50,153 bases of DNA. Source: Actinomycetota bacterium (GTDB lineage Bacteria; Actinomycetota; Actinomycetes; Actinomycetales; Microbacteriaceae). Position numbers and translations under genes: made by a program. The DNA is taken from assembly GCA_030840335.1 (NCBI GenBank), contig JAUZFR010000050.1, positions 1 to 50,153 of the forward strand. Reading direction: 5' to 3'. Positions 1-7,936 of the stretch are shown here, piece by piece. How positions within the stretch are numbered: position 1 is the first letter of the stretch; each line of letters starts with the position of its first letter. The notes under the pieces are model-generated. The model was not told where the DNA came from, ran no database searches, and was given only the letters and a program-made list of their open reading frames with translations.

Positions 1-160
1 CGAGGATGGTGCCCTTGACGAACGGCACGCCCTCGGGCACGAACGATGCGTGACCGCTCGACAAGTCGTCGATGACGACGGTGTCGATTCCCGCGGCACG
101 CAGGGCGCGGACGATGTGTGCGCCGATATAGCCGGCGCCACCGGTTACAAGCCAGGTCAT
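1..160 (-). CDS. galE: UDP-glucose 4-epimerase-like NAD-dependent epimerase, N-terminal fragment
   Basis: The reverse strand encodes the first 53 residues of a short-chain dehydrogenase/epimerase, and the gene runs off the left edge. The start MTWLVTGGAGYIGAHIV carries the Rossmann motif GGAGYIG, followed by VIDDLSSGH, both hallmarks of GalE, which interconverts UDP-glucose and UDP-galactose in the cytoplasm. The ATG at 160 follows a TAGCGT hexamer by 6 nt with no Shine-Dalgarno sequence, so the transcript is probably leaderless. The substrate cannot be fixed from the fragment. Other UDP-sugar epimerases share this N-terminus. Confidence 0.85.
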   Translation of the reverse strand, partial: MTWLVTGGAGYIGAHIVRALRAAGIDTVVIDDLSSGHASFVPEGVPFVKGTIL

Positions 161-166
161 GGCTCA

Positions 167-172
167 ACGCTA
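167..172 (-). promoter_or_regulatory. -10 box (TAGCGT) for a leaderless galE start
   Basis: TAGCGT matches TANNNT and lies 6 nt before the ATG on the reverse strand, the spacing expected for a leaderless actinobacterial transcript. Confidence 0.5.
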
Positions 173-277
173 CCGGCTCTTGCTTTGGTGTTTCGATGGA
201 CCGGCTTGGCGCTGGCTTGGCTCGGTTCGTCTGGCGCGGCTCGGTGGCTTGGCGGGATTGGATCGTGTTGCGCGTTT

Positions 278-293
278 CTGCCAGTGCTGGCAG
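278..293. promoter_or_regulatory. Inverted repeat CTGCCAG-TG-CTGGCAG upstream of the araC-like gene
   Basis: Two perfect 7-bp arms are separated by 2 bp and end 47 bp before the start codon of the AraC-like regulator. An operator for autoregulation is an inference; only the symmetry is seen. Confidence 0.35.
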
Positions 294-340
294 CATGGCC
301 TTGTTCGGGTACTTTCTGCCACCATCATCCGGAGGTCTTC

Positions 341-1294
341 ATGCTTCGCAAAGTCGTGCTTCTCGCCATCCCCGGCGTCGCACCGTTCGAGTTCGGGGTC
401 GTGTGCGAGGTGTTCGGCATCGATCGCTCCGACACCGGTGGCCCCAGGTTCGACTTCACGATTGCAACCGCCGACCCGGGCCCCGTGCGCACCAGCCTCG
501 GCTACGACATGGTCATCCCCGCGGGGCTCGAAATTGCAGGAGATGCTGACCTGATTGCCGTTCCCGCGCACTCCATCGACACAATCGACCATCGATTCCT
601 TCAAATTCTGCAGGAGGCGGAGGCGCGCGGGGCGTGGATCCTCAGCGTGTGCAGCGGGGCTTTCGCGCTCGCCCAGGCGGGCATCCTCGACGGCCGGCGA
701 TCGACCACACACTGGATGCATACCGACCGGCTTGCACGCGAGTACCCGCGCACTACCGTCGACCCGGATGTGCTGTTCGTCGAAGACCGTCACGTCGTCA
801 CGAGCGCGGGCACTGCGGCCGGGATCGACGCCGCACTGCACATTGTGCGGGAAGAGTTCGGCGCGGCGGCCACGAATGTGATCGCGCGACGGATGGTGAT
901 CCCGCCGCAGCGGGACGGCGGCCAGGCGCAGTACATCCAATCTCCGGTGCAGGACAGCTGCAGCGATTCGCTGGCCTCAGTCTCCGAATGGATGCTCGAC
1001 AACCTCAGCGAGGACCTCACCATCGATCTCGTGGCTCGCAAGGCGCTCATGTCGTCGCGGACGTTTGCGCGCCGTTTTCGTGCCGATATGGGGACTACGC
1101 CCGCCGCGTGGCTAAACCGGCAGCGCATCCTCAGGGCGCAGCAACTGCTCGAACTCACCGATCGCGGCCTCGAGACCATCGCACAGGAGACCGGCTTCGG
1201 GACTGCGGCCGTCATGCGGCACCACTTCATGAAGGTCTTGCAGATCACACCGACCCACTACCGCCGCACCTTCGGCGAGCGGGTCCTCCACTGA
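341..1294 (+). CDS. GlxA/FtrA-type AraC-family transcriptional regulator with a DJ-1/PfpI-like domain
   Basis: The 317-aa protein starts at ATG 341, preceded by GGAGG at 331-335. The open frame extends upstream to 50, but that part shows no conserved features. Residues 1 to about 170 form a DJ-1/PfpI-like glutamine-amidotransferase fold, seen in VVLLAIPGVAPFEFGVVCEVFG and in the nucleophile-elbow-like SVCSGAFALAQAGILDG. Residues from about 215 form an AraC-type double helix-turn-helix (SSRTFARRFRADMGTTPAAW, then ETIAQETGFGTAAVMRHHF). Members of this family act as cytoplasmic regulators of catabolic or stress genes. The effector here is unknown. A degenerate 83-bp paired-arm site (528-610) lies within the coding sequence. 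Confidence 0.88.
   Translation: MLRKVVLLAIPGVAPFEFGVVCEVFGIDRSDTGGPRFDFTIATADPGPVRTSLGYDMVIPAGLEIAGDADLIAVPAHSIDTIDHRFLQILQEAEARGAWILSVCSGAFALAQAGILDGRRSTTHWMHTDRLAREYPRTTVDPDVLFVEDRHVVTSAGTAAGIDAALHIVREEFGAAATNVIARRMVIPPQRDGGQAQYIQSPVQDSCSDSLASVSEWMLDNLSEDLTIDLVARKALMSSRTFARRFRADMGTTPAAWLNRQRILRAQQLLELTDRGLETIAQETGFGTAAVMRHHFMKVLQITPTHYRRTFGERVLH
528..610. repeat. 83-bp paired-arm site, degenerate copy A (inside the araC-like gene)
   Basis: The left arm TCGAAATTGCAGGAGATGC matches the family consensus at about 16 of 19 positions. The right arm keeps TTCCTTCAAATTC. The spacing of the two 7-mers (start to start, 60 bp) is identical to the intact copies. It lies wholly within an open coding frame. 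Confidence 0.5.
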
Positions 1295-1307
1295 TCGGCC
1301 ACATCCC

Positions 1308-1390
1308 CCGAAAATGAAGGAGTTCGTGGCCGCTATGCCAGCGAAGCGCCGTTCAGCGGGCCATCTCGCGCGGATCTCCTTCGTTTTCGG
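1308..1390. repeat. 83-bp paired-arm site, copy B
   Basis: The left arm is CCGAAAATGAAGGAGTTCG and the right arm GGATCTCCTTCGTTTTCGG, separated by a core unrelated to the other copies. It begins 14 bp after the stop of the araC-like gene and covers the last codons of the converging AbiEi/DUF559 gene, supplying that gene's C-terminal codons and stop. Confidence 0.8.
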
Positions 1391-2319
1391 TTAAGGGAGC
1401 GCGGCAGGGACGGATGCCGTTGCCGTCGCGCAATGAGCTCGAGGTCGTCGCGGCGAGCGCGCTGGATCGCGGCGAGGCATCGCGGCCAGTCGGAGTAGAG
1501 CTGCCGGTACGTGTAGCGCTGCACTGAGTTGCCCAGGATGGCCATCGTCGTGTCCCGATCGTGGTCGTTCTCGTAGGTGCTCGCGCCCTCACCCGTCCAC
1601 TCCGGGTCGTGCTGTCCGCCGTCCACCTCGACGTAGACATGCGGCGAGACGCGCCCGTCGAGGCGACCCACACCATCCACTCGGGGTTGCGACTGCCAGG
1701 GCACGCGCGCATCCGTCAGCCAGAGACGTACGAACGTCTCGCCGTGCGAATCATCCAGCGCGCAGACGAGTTCGCGCCACTTCTGAACGCGCTGCGGTGC
1801 CTTCGCGAAGACAGCATCCATTCGTGCGGGCGGCCACCCTTTGTAGCGCGCGACCGCGGAGCAGCAGGCGACGGCGATGTCACGCGGCTCCGTCGCCAGC
1901 ACAAGCAGTAGCGCCTCGTCGAGTGACACGCGCCACACTGCGGGGTCGGTTGAGTACCGCGGCGGACCCGTCCAGTGCGTTATCACAGGCTCGTCATCGG
2001 ACAAGCGCTCGTGCCGAGACAACGGGCTGCGCAGCCGACAGGCACCGCGCGGCACACACACGTCGATGGCCGTCCGCTTGGGCACCCGAAGTCCATAGGT
2101 TTCGATCGCCGCGATACCGGTCAGTCGACCGCCGACCCGCACGGCGAGAATGGCGGTCGGGGGTGCATCGGGTACCGAATACCAGCCGTGCCGCACGCGA
2201 AAAATCCGACCGTTGGCGAGTTCCGCCCGGATGTGCGCGTCGAAATATCCGATCCGCAACAGATCCCGCCGGCGAAGGAAGCCACCGCGGGCGCGGATGG
2301 CGCGGGCGATCGGATGCAT
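1333..2319 (-). CDS. AbiEi-like N-terminal / DUF559 (Vsr-like fold) C-terminal protein
   Basis: The 328-aa protein has an N-terminal winged-helix-like segment (RAIRARGGFLRRRDLLRIGY, then RIFRVRHGWYSV) resembling the N-terminus of AbiEi-type antitoxins. Its C-terminal third (YVEVDGGQHDPEWTGEGAST, followed by RDTTMAILG and a conserved RYT) resembles DUF559/very-short-patch-repair endonuclease-like domains. Such fusions are common in Microbacteriaceae genomes, but their role is not established. No partner toxin gene is adjacent. The last residues (RKRRRSARDGPLNGASLA) are encoded by a paired-arm site, and another such site lies 96 bp upstream, so the gene is bracketed by the repeats. Nuclease activity is an inference. 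Confidence 0.7.
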   Translation of the reverse strand: MHPIARAIRARGGFLRRRDLLRIGYFDAHIRAELANGRIFRVRHGWYSVPDAPPTAILAVRVGGRLTGIAAIETYGLRVPKRTAIDVCVPRGACRLRSPLSRHERLSDDEPVITHWTGPPRYSTDPAVWRVSLDEALLLVLATEPRDIAVACCSAVARYKGWPPARMDAVFAKAPQRVQKWRELVCALDDSHGETFVRLWLTDARVPWQSQPRVDGVGRLDGRVSPHVYVEVDGGQHDPEWTGEGASTYENDHDRDTTMAILGNSVQRYTYRQLYSDWPRCLAAIQRARRDDLELIARRQRHPSLPRSLNRKRRRSARDGPLNGASLA

Positions 2320-2827
2320 GCGTCCAGACTCGCTCGCCCGTCGCGCCCGCGGGGCCGCCCGTCGCCATCCGGGGACTCCGCGGCTCCAGCCCGCGCGGTG
2401 GAGGACCGGGGCATCCGAATTTGAAGGAGATCCGCGCCGTCAACCCGACGAACGACCGAAAGGGGTCACCGCCCAATGAGTTCTCCTTCATTTTCGGTCA
2501 GCCACCTGGGCGACGCCGAAGAAGCGCCGGGTCAGCGATCGAGCGAGCGCAACAGGGCAGTCACCACGGGAGCTACCTGCGCGACGGATATTGCCGAGCC
2601 GTAGGGGCAGCACAACGAGGTTGACGAGCTGGCCGCCCTTCTCTGCCGGGTCAGTCCAAACACAGTGAAGACCGCGCAAGGGCCAGAACGACGATCGTCG
2701 CCGCAATCGCGCTCCGGATGCGACACCAGGCGTTTGACTGCGTCATGGACATGGGCGTCACGCTATCCGAGGCTGCGCCCGGTTCTCATCATCCGCCCAG
2801 ATGATGGCGCGTAACGATTCATACCCG
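2320..2827. other. 508-bp region without a supported gene; contains paired-arm site C
   Basis: Short reverse-strand ORFs here (for example 2488-2706) have no recognisable domain and no ribosome binding site. The only structure seen is the 83-bp site at 2415-2497. The stretch 2498-2827 may be a decayed gene, but nothing supports a specific identity. Confidence 0.5.
2415..2497. repeat. 83-bp paired-arm site, copy C
   Basis: The left arm is CCGAATTTGAAGGAGATCC and the right arm AGTTCTCCTTCATTTTCGG. Total length and arm spacing are the same as in copies B, D and F. It lies in non-coding DNA upstream of the AbiEi/DUF559 gene. Confidence 0.82.
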
Positions 2828-3973
2828 TCATTGCCGCACGCCCGATGCAACGAACAGCATCCCGTCGCCGTCGATTGTCCACGGGCTCTCATCCGCAGAC
2901 ACGAACGCCGCCTCGCCCCGAGCGAGGGTGTGCCCCCCGCTGGACGTCCGAAATTGAAGGAGTCCCGCTAGGCAGAGCGCGATGGAATCGTTTTCGAACG
3001 CAAGAACTGTCGGATCTCCTTCATTTTCGGTACCCCCACGGAGGAGGACCGTCAGGGTGAAATCGGGGACGTCGGGACGGAAGACGGAGACGCCAGGGGC
3101 GGGGTGCTCGGGGGCCAGGATGGGCACCGGGAGGGGGGTGAAGTCGAGCACGGAGAGCAACTCGGGCACGTCGACGTACTTGGGGGTGAGTCCGCCACGC
3201 AGCACGTTGTCGGAGGCGGACATCAACTCGATGCCGAGCCCTCGCAGGTAGGCGTGGATGTTGCCGGCCGGCAGATACAACACCTCCCCCCGCGAGAGCA
3301 CGACGCGATTCATCAGCAGTGAAATCAGGATGCCGGGGTCGCCCGGGTAGGCCGCAGCCAGCTCCCCAACGGTCTCGAATTCGAGCCCTGAAACGGAAGC
3401 GGCGAGCGCCACCACCCGCTCGATCAGCTCATCAACTCCGTCGCCCCGCGTCATGATCCACTCGAACACCGCGGGCAGCGAAGCGTCATCCACCAGCCGC
3501 GACAGCAGGTCATCGACGAGCGGATCCGATCCAACCGAAGCAAGCAGGGCGCGTGTCGCGATCACCGGCCGGAACCCGCACAGCGCGTGATACTCCTCGC
3601 TCAGGGCGTAGACCAGTTCGGGCTTGTGCAGCGGGTCCTTATAGTTGCGAGACGGCGCATCCAGCGGCACACCCACGGCATTCTCCCGCTCGAAACCCTC
3701 ACGCGCCTGCTCGAGGTTCGGATGCGCCTGCAGCGACAGAGGCGCGTCCGCGGCGAGCACTTTGAGCAGGAACGGCAGCGTCGTTACCCGGTCGAGCGTC
3801 GCGGCTCCGCCAGCGGATGACGGGTCGACGACCACACTCGGGGAACCCGGATGCGTGCCCAGCCAGAGCTCGGCCTCCGGCCCGCCCGACGGCTCGCGTC
3901 CGAGCAGCGACGAGATCGCCGTTCGCGACCCCCAGGCGTAGTCGCGGGGCGTATTGGTAATGCCTACAAACAT
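2828..3973 (-). CDS. manA: Mannose-6-phosphate isomerase, class I
   Basis: The 381-aa protein interconverts fructose-6-phosphate and mannose-6-phosphate, feeding GDP-mannose synthesis for the glycan genes to the right. Zinc-binding and active-site motifs are present: LQAHPNLEQA, HKPELVYAL and YLPAGNIHAYLRGLGIELM, followed by SDNVLRGGLTPKYVDV. The start MFVGITNTPRDYAWGSRT matches the family. The 40 residues upstream in the ORF track are not conserved-looking, and GGGGAG precedes this ATG. Near the C-terminus the arms of an 83-bp site encode TENEGDP and LLQFRTS, while the segment between them and the tail TLARGEAAFV still read like ManA. The frame is intact. Confidence 0.92.
   Translation of the reverse strand: MFVGITNTPRDYAWGSRTAISSLLGREPSGGPEAELWLGTHPGSPSVVVDPSSAGGAATLDRVTTLPFLLKVLAADAPLSLQAHPNLEQAREGFERENAVGVPLDAPSRNYKDPLHKPELVYALSEEYHALCGFRPVIATRALLASVGSDPLVDDLLSRLVDDASLPAVFEWIMTRGDGVDELIERVVALAASVSGLEFETVGELAAAYPGDPGILISLLMNRVVLSRGEVLYLPAGNIHAYLRGLGIELMSASDNVLRGGLTPKYVDVPELLSVLDFTPLPVPILAPEHPAPGVSVFRPDVPDFTLTVLLRGGTENEGDPTVLAFENDSIALCLAGLLQFRTSSGGHTLARGEAAFVSADESPWTIDGDGMLFVASGVRQ
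2948..3030. repeat. 83-bp paired-arm site, copy D (inside manA)
   Basis: The left arm is CCGAAATTGAAGGAGTCCC and the right arm GGATCTCCTTCATTTTCGG, the latter exactly the consensus. Although 83 is not a multiple of three, the manA frame runs through both arms and the core uninterrupted. Confidence 0.85.
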
Positions 3974-4096
3974 CCGGTTCTCCCCGTCGCGCATCTTTAG
4001 ACCAAAGTACCAATCGACAGGGGGCGCCCAAGCTCGCCGACCTAAGCTTCCAGAGGATATCGACAAGCCACTTATCGAGAAGCAACGGAGCATTGC

Positions 4097-5275
4097 ATGT
4101 CATTCGAGCTACTGTCCAGTGATTTCTACGGATACGAAGACGCACTGAGCGACCAGGAAAAGGCCGTCATCATGCGCCTTCGCGAATACCTCGAGACCGA
4201 GATCCGTCCGCTCGTCAACGACCACTGGGCGAAGGCCGAGTTCATCTACCCCGCGGTGCAGGGCCTCGCCGATCTCGGACTCTTCGGCCTGCCATGGGAG
4301 GAGACGCAGCCGTTCGCGAACTCGGCCATCTTCCGTGGCTGGGTCGCCCTCGAGCTGGGCCGTGTCGATGCGAGCGTTGCCACGCTGGTCGGCATGCAGA
4401 ACGGTCTCGTGATGGGGTCGATCGCTGTCGCCGGCTCAAAGGAACAGCGCGCCGAGTGGCTGCCGAAGTTCGCGAGCGGCGAGCTGCTCGGGGCGTTCGC
4501 ACTCACCGAACCGCTCTCTGGCTCGGACTCCGCGCAGGGCCTCCAGACAATCGCGACCCGCGATGGCGACAACTGGGTGCTCAACGGCGCCAAGCGCTGG
4601 ATCGGCAATGGCTCAATCAGCGATGTCACCATCGTCTGGGCAAAGAGCGCGGAGGACGGACAGGTCAAAGGATTCATCGTCCCCACGAGCACGACCGGCT
4701 ACAAGGGAACCCGCATCGAGAACAAGCAGGCGCTGCGCATCGTGCAGAACGCAGACATCACCCTCGACAACGTCGTCGTCCCCGAGGCGAACCGCCTGCA
4801 GAACGGCAACTCGTTCCGCGAAACCGCCGCCGTGCTGCGCCTCACCCGTGCGGAGGTGGCCTGGGCCGCTGTTGGCAACTCGATCGGCGCGTACGAGGCC
4901 GCCGTGAGGTACGCGGGCGAGCGCATCCAGTTCGGCAAGCCGATCGGCGCCCACCAACTCGTGCAGGAACTCCTCGCAAAGAGCCTTGGCAACATCACCT
5001 CGTCGATCGGCGTCGTCACGCAGGTCTCGAAGATGCTGGATGAGGGCAAGCAGCGCGACGAGCACTCGGCTCTCGCCAAGGAATTCACGACCAGCCGGAT
5101 GCGCGAAACCGTCGCGTGGTGCCGCGAACTGTTCGGCGGCAACGGCATCGTGCTCGAGAACGATGTGATCCGTCATTTTGCCGACGCCGAAGCGATCTAC
5201 AGCTACGAAGGCACCCGAGAGATGAACACTCTGATCGTCGGAAGGGCTATCACGGGCCACGCCGCGTTCGTATAG
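4097..5275 (+). CDS. Acyl-CoA dehydrogenase, glutaryl-CoA dehydrogenase-like
   Basis: The 392-aa flavoprotein carries FAD/substrate-loop motifs FALTEPLSGSDSAQGLQT and WVLNGAKRWIGNGSISD, and the C-terminal ELFGGNGIVLE. The catalytic-glutamate region IYSYEGTREMNTLIVGRAITG resembles glutaryl-CoA dehydrogenases more than medium-chain enzymes. The expected reaction is alpha,beta-oxidation of an acyl-CoA in the cytoplasm, with or without decarboxylation. The ATG follows CGGAG by 7 nt. TAAGCT at 4042-4047 is a plausible -10 box. It is divergent from manA, and no linked beta-oxidation gene is present, so its physiological substrate is open. Confidence 0.88.
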   Translation: MSFELLSSDFYGYEDALSDQEKAVIMRLREYLETEIRPLVNDHWAKAEFIYPAVQGLADLGLFGLPWEETQPFANSAIFRGWVALELGRVDASVATLVGMQNGLVMGSIAVAGSKEQRAEWLPKFASGELLGAFALTEPLSGSDSAQGLQTIATRDGDNWVLNGAKRWIGNGSISDVTIVWAKSAEDGQVKGFIVPTSTTGYKGTRIENKQALRIVQNADITLDNVVVPEANRLQNGNSFRETAAVLRLTRAEVAWAAVGNSIGAYEAAVRYAGERIQFGKPIGAHQLVQELLAKSLGNITSSIGVVTQVSKMLDEGKQRDEHSALAKEFTTSRMRETVAWCRELFGGNGIVLENDVIRHFADAEAIYSYEGTREMNTLIVGRAITGHAAFV

Positions 5276-5278
5276 CCT
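5273..5278 (+). promoter_or_regulatory. -10 box (TAGCCT) for a leaderless start at 5286
   Basis: TAGCCT overlaps the stop codon of the acyl-CoA dehydrogenase and sits 7 nt before the ATG of the first ligase-like gene. No Shine-Dalgarno sequence is visible. Confidence 0.45.
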
Positions 5279-5285
5279 CGTTCTC

Positions 5286-6644
5286 ATGATCGATGGCCGT
5301 GGGGAGCGCGGTTCATCGCGCGCCCTCCGGTGGTTTGTCGCGTTCGCATTCTTCACCGTGCTCGCGGGCGATGCGTTCCGCTATTCGATCACCTGGTATG
5401 GCTGGATCGCCGTAGTACTGGCGACCAGTGCCGTCATGCTCGTGCTCCTGGTGCGAAATCGCCGGGAGTGGCGTTTCAACGGGCTGCCGTACCCTCTCAT
5501 CGCATTCCTCGTGCTTACGGTGCTGTCGATCGCGTGGTCGAACTACCGCGTGTTCTCGGTCATCGGAGCATTCAGTACGATTATCACCGCCCTCGCAGCC
5601 GTGACGATCGCCGTGCTGCTCTCGCGCACAGAGATCCTGTGGGCCCTCGGCATGGCGCTTCGATTCGTGCTCGGGCTCTCGCTTCTGTTCGAATTCGTCG
5701 TTGCGGTGTTTGTGCGCCACCCGATCTTGCCGTGGTGGGCGAACTACGGCACGGAGAAGATCCATCCCGCCGACTACTGGTCGCGCGATCTCCTGTTCGC
5801 CGGGGACCGCATTCAGGGCATCGTCGGCAACTCGAACCTTCTCGGATTCGTCGCCCTGCTGGGGCTGATCGTGTTCTCGATCCAGCTGGCAACACGTTCG
5901 GTCAGGCTCGGCTGGGGATTCCTCTGGCTGGCCGTCGCCATCGCGACGATCGCGCTGACCCGCTCGGCGACCGTGATCGTCGCGCTTGTCGCGGTTGCGG
6001 TGGTCGCGATCATCCTCGTGCTGGTGCGCCGCATGCGAACCGCACACGGCCGGCGCGGCGTCTACATCGGCTCGGCTGTCGTCGTCGCGCTGGGCGTCGT
6101 CGGCGCGATCGTCTACCGCGGCCAGTTGCTCGCGCTCCTGAACAAGAGCAGTGACCTCACCGGTCGCACCGACATCTGGGCCGAAGTCATCCGCCTCGCC
6201 CGCGAGCGCCCGGTGGCCGGCTGGGGCTGGATCAGCTACTGGTACCCCAACGTGCATCCGTTCGACAATCATTCCGCGTTCGTCAAGGGCGGGGTGCAGC
6301 TACTGCAGGCACATGACGCCTGGCTGGATGTCTGGTTCCAGCTCGGCGTGATCGGACTCATCGTCTTCGGGGCCCTGGTGCTGTCCACGGTCGTGCGGGC
6401 GTGGATCGCCGCGGTCGATCCACCCATGCGCGCGACCGATCAGCCGACACCCTACTCAGCGCTGACGCTTCTGCCGATTCTGGTGCTCGTTGCGCTCCTC
6501 GCCCAGAGCCTCGCGGAGAGCCGCCTGCTCATCGAGTACGGGATGTTGCTGCTGTGTCTCTTCGCGGTCAGCACCAAGCGCGACCTGCTCGATACGGGCA
6601 GGCTCGCGGATGCCTCGCAGAGTGAGGGGCGTCAAGCCCGATGA
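5286..6644 (+). CDS. O-antigen ligase/polymerase-like (Wzy_C domain) membrane protein, first of a tandem pair
   Basis: This 452-aa polytopic membrane protein has about ten to twelve hydrophobic segments. A conserved extracytoplasmic loop around residues 285-315 contains SSDLTGRTDIWAEVIRLARE followed by PVAGWGW, the signature of the WaaL/Wzy_C superfamily. Such proteins polymerise or transfer lipid-linked glycans on the outer face of the membrane. The stop overlaps the start of the next, homologous gene by ATGA, so the two are translationally coupled. Whether it acts as a polymerase or as a ligase is not decidable from sequence. Confidence 0.82.
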   Translation: MIDGRGERGSSRALRWFVAFAFFTVLAGDAFRYSITWYGWIAVVLATSAVMLVLLVRNRREWRFNGLPYPLIAFLVLTVLSIAWSNYRVFSVIGAFSTIITALAAVTIAVLLSRTEILWALGMALRFVLGLSLLFEFVVAVFVRHPILPWWANYGTEKIHPADYWSRDLLFAGDRIQGIVGNSNLLGFVALLGLIVFSIQLATRSVRLGWGFLWLAVAIATIALTRSATVIVALVAVAVVAIILVLVRRMRTAHGRRGVYIGSAVVVALGVVGAIVYRGQLLALLNKSSDLTGRTDIWAEVIRLARERPVAGWGWISYWYPNVHPFDNHSAFVKGGVQLLQAHDAWLDVWFQLGVIGLIVFGALVLSTVVRAWIAAVDPPMRATDQPTPYSALTLLPILVLVALLAQSLAESRLLIEYGMLLLCLFAVSTKRDLLDTGRLADASQSEGRQAR

Positions 6645-7918
6645 CCGGTAATCGCCCGGGCACAAAGAGGCTGGATGCGATACTCGAGTTCGTTGGGACG
6701 CCGCGATTTTCGGCTGCTCTCTCGACGGCCATCATCGGCGCGGCCTTCTTCTCCTTCCTTCTGAAGAACCTGATCGGCTGGGCCGGGCTGTTCGCGATTC
6801 TCGCCGGCCTGGTCGCTTTTGCTGCGTTGTCCCTGATCGGCCAGCGCGACATCCTCGAGTGGCGCGGATTCCTGCCGTTCTCCCTGCTCGCGTTCCTCGG
6901 CTGGTCGGCGATTTCGATCATCTTCAGCCAGTACCAGTGGGCCTCACTTGGCGGCATCGCGTACCAGTTCGCGTTCGCGCTGCTCGGCGTGTACGTCGCG
7001 CTCGCACGGGACTTCATCCAGATCGTGCGCATTGTCGGCAACGTCCTGCGAGCGGTCATCGGCGTGTCGCTCGTCGCGGAGCTCGTGGTCGGCGTCCTGC
7101 TCGACACGTCGTTTCCTTTCCTCGGAATTCTGGGGCGTCTCGGTGCGGGTGGCCCCATCCAGGGCGTGATGGGCACACGTAACCAGCTCGGGTTGGTCGC
7201 CCTGCTCGCTCTCGTAACGTTCGGCACTGAAGTTCTGACGCGATCGATCAATCGCACGATCGGAATCGCGTCGCTCGTGTTCGCGAGCTTCACCATCCTG
7301 CTCAGCCAGTCGCCCGTCAACCTCGGAGTACTGGCAGTGCTCGGCATCGCCTCCCTCGGTCTCCTCGGTCTTCGGCGCGTATCGGTCGAATCCCGTCGCT
7401 ACTGGCTGTGGGGCCTCGGCACGGCGGCAATCGTCGCACTCATCATCCTCTTTGCCGCTCGCGACCGGGTGCTCGCGCTCCTCGGCGCAACCGGCGACTT
7501 CAAGTACCGCCTCGGCCTCTGGAACAACCTCTTCCCGTTCATCCAGCTGCGTCCGCTGCAGGGCTGGGGATGGGTGGGGCAGTGGCCGCCGGATATCGTG
7601 CCGTTCGGCGCGATCGACCCGTCGATCGATCACCTTTCCGCTCTCAACGCCTATCTGGATGTCTGGTTCCAGCTCGGCGTAATCGGCCTGATCGCGTTTC
7701 TACTGTTCGCGGCGCTCGCGATCGTGCGCGCCTGGGTCCTCGCGACGCAGAAACGCAGCCGGGTATTCGTCTGGCCCGCGCTCGTGCTGGTCGCGCTCAT
7801 CGCCACGTCAACCGCCGAGAGCGGGGTGCTGATCGAATGGGGCTGGCTCATTCTGGTCGTCTGCTCTGTGAAGGTCGCCCAGCACCTGCGCTGGCGTCAA
7901 CCGCTCACTTCGGAGTAA
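6641..7918 (+). CDS. O-antigen ligase/polymerase-like (Wzy_C domain) membrane protein, second of a tandem pair
   Basis: The 425-aa polytopic protein is paralogous to its upstream neighbour. It carries the equivalent loop KYRLGLWNNLFPFIQLRP followed by LQGWGWVGQW at about residues 285-310, and the downstream LDVWFQLGVIGLI is nearly identical to the neighbour's sequence. It starts in an ATGA overlap and converges on the ABC-exporter operon, with 18 bp between stops. Division of labour within the pair, such as different linkages or polymerase versus ligase, is plausible but inferred. Confidence 0.82.
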   Translation: MTGNRPGTKRLDAILEFVGTPRFSAALSTAIIGAAFFSFLLKNLIGWAGLFAILAGLVAFAALSLIGQRDILEWRGFLPFSLLAFLGWSAISIIFSQYQWASLGGIAYQFAFALLGVYVALARDFIQIVRIVGNVLRAVIGVSLVAELVVGVLLDTSFPFLGILGRLGAGGPIQGVMGTRNQLGLVALLALVTFGTEVLTRSINRTIGIASLVFASFTILLSQSPVNLGVLAVLGIASLGLLGLRRVSVESRRYWLWGLGTAAIVALIILFAARDRVLALLGATGDFKYRLGLWNNLFPFIQLRPLQGWGWVGQWPPDIVPFGAIDPSIDHLSALNAYLDVWFQLGVIGLIAFLLFAALAIVRAWVLATQKRSRVFVWPALVLVALIATSTAESGVLIEWGWLILVVCSVKVAQHLRWRQPLTSE

Positions 7919-7936
7919 TGCGAGAAGTGCGACCGG

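Noticed and set aside
50-340. N-terminal extension of the AraC-like ORF
   Set aside because: The segment is antisense to galE in part and low in conserved features; ATG 341 with GGAGG gives the family-like N-terminus.
1308-1326. GAAGGAG arms as ribosome binding sites
   Set aside because: They occur on both strands of each site, mostly inside or after genes, with no start codon at suitable spacing.
2488-2706. 72-aa reverse ORF between manA and the AbiEi-like gene
   Set aside because: No domain, no ribosome binding site, and it overlaps paired-arm site C. It may be a gene remnant but nothing identifies it.
1308-3030. Repeats separated by variable segments, as in a CRISPR array
   Set aside because: Arms are inverted, not direct. 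Copies are scattered over 45 kb, variable segments overlap coding sequence, and no cas gene is present.
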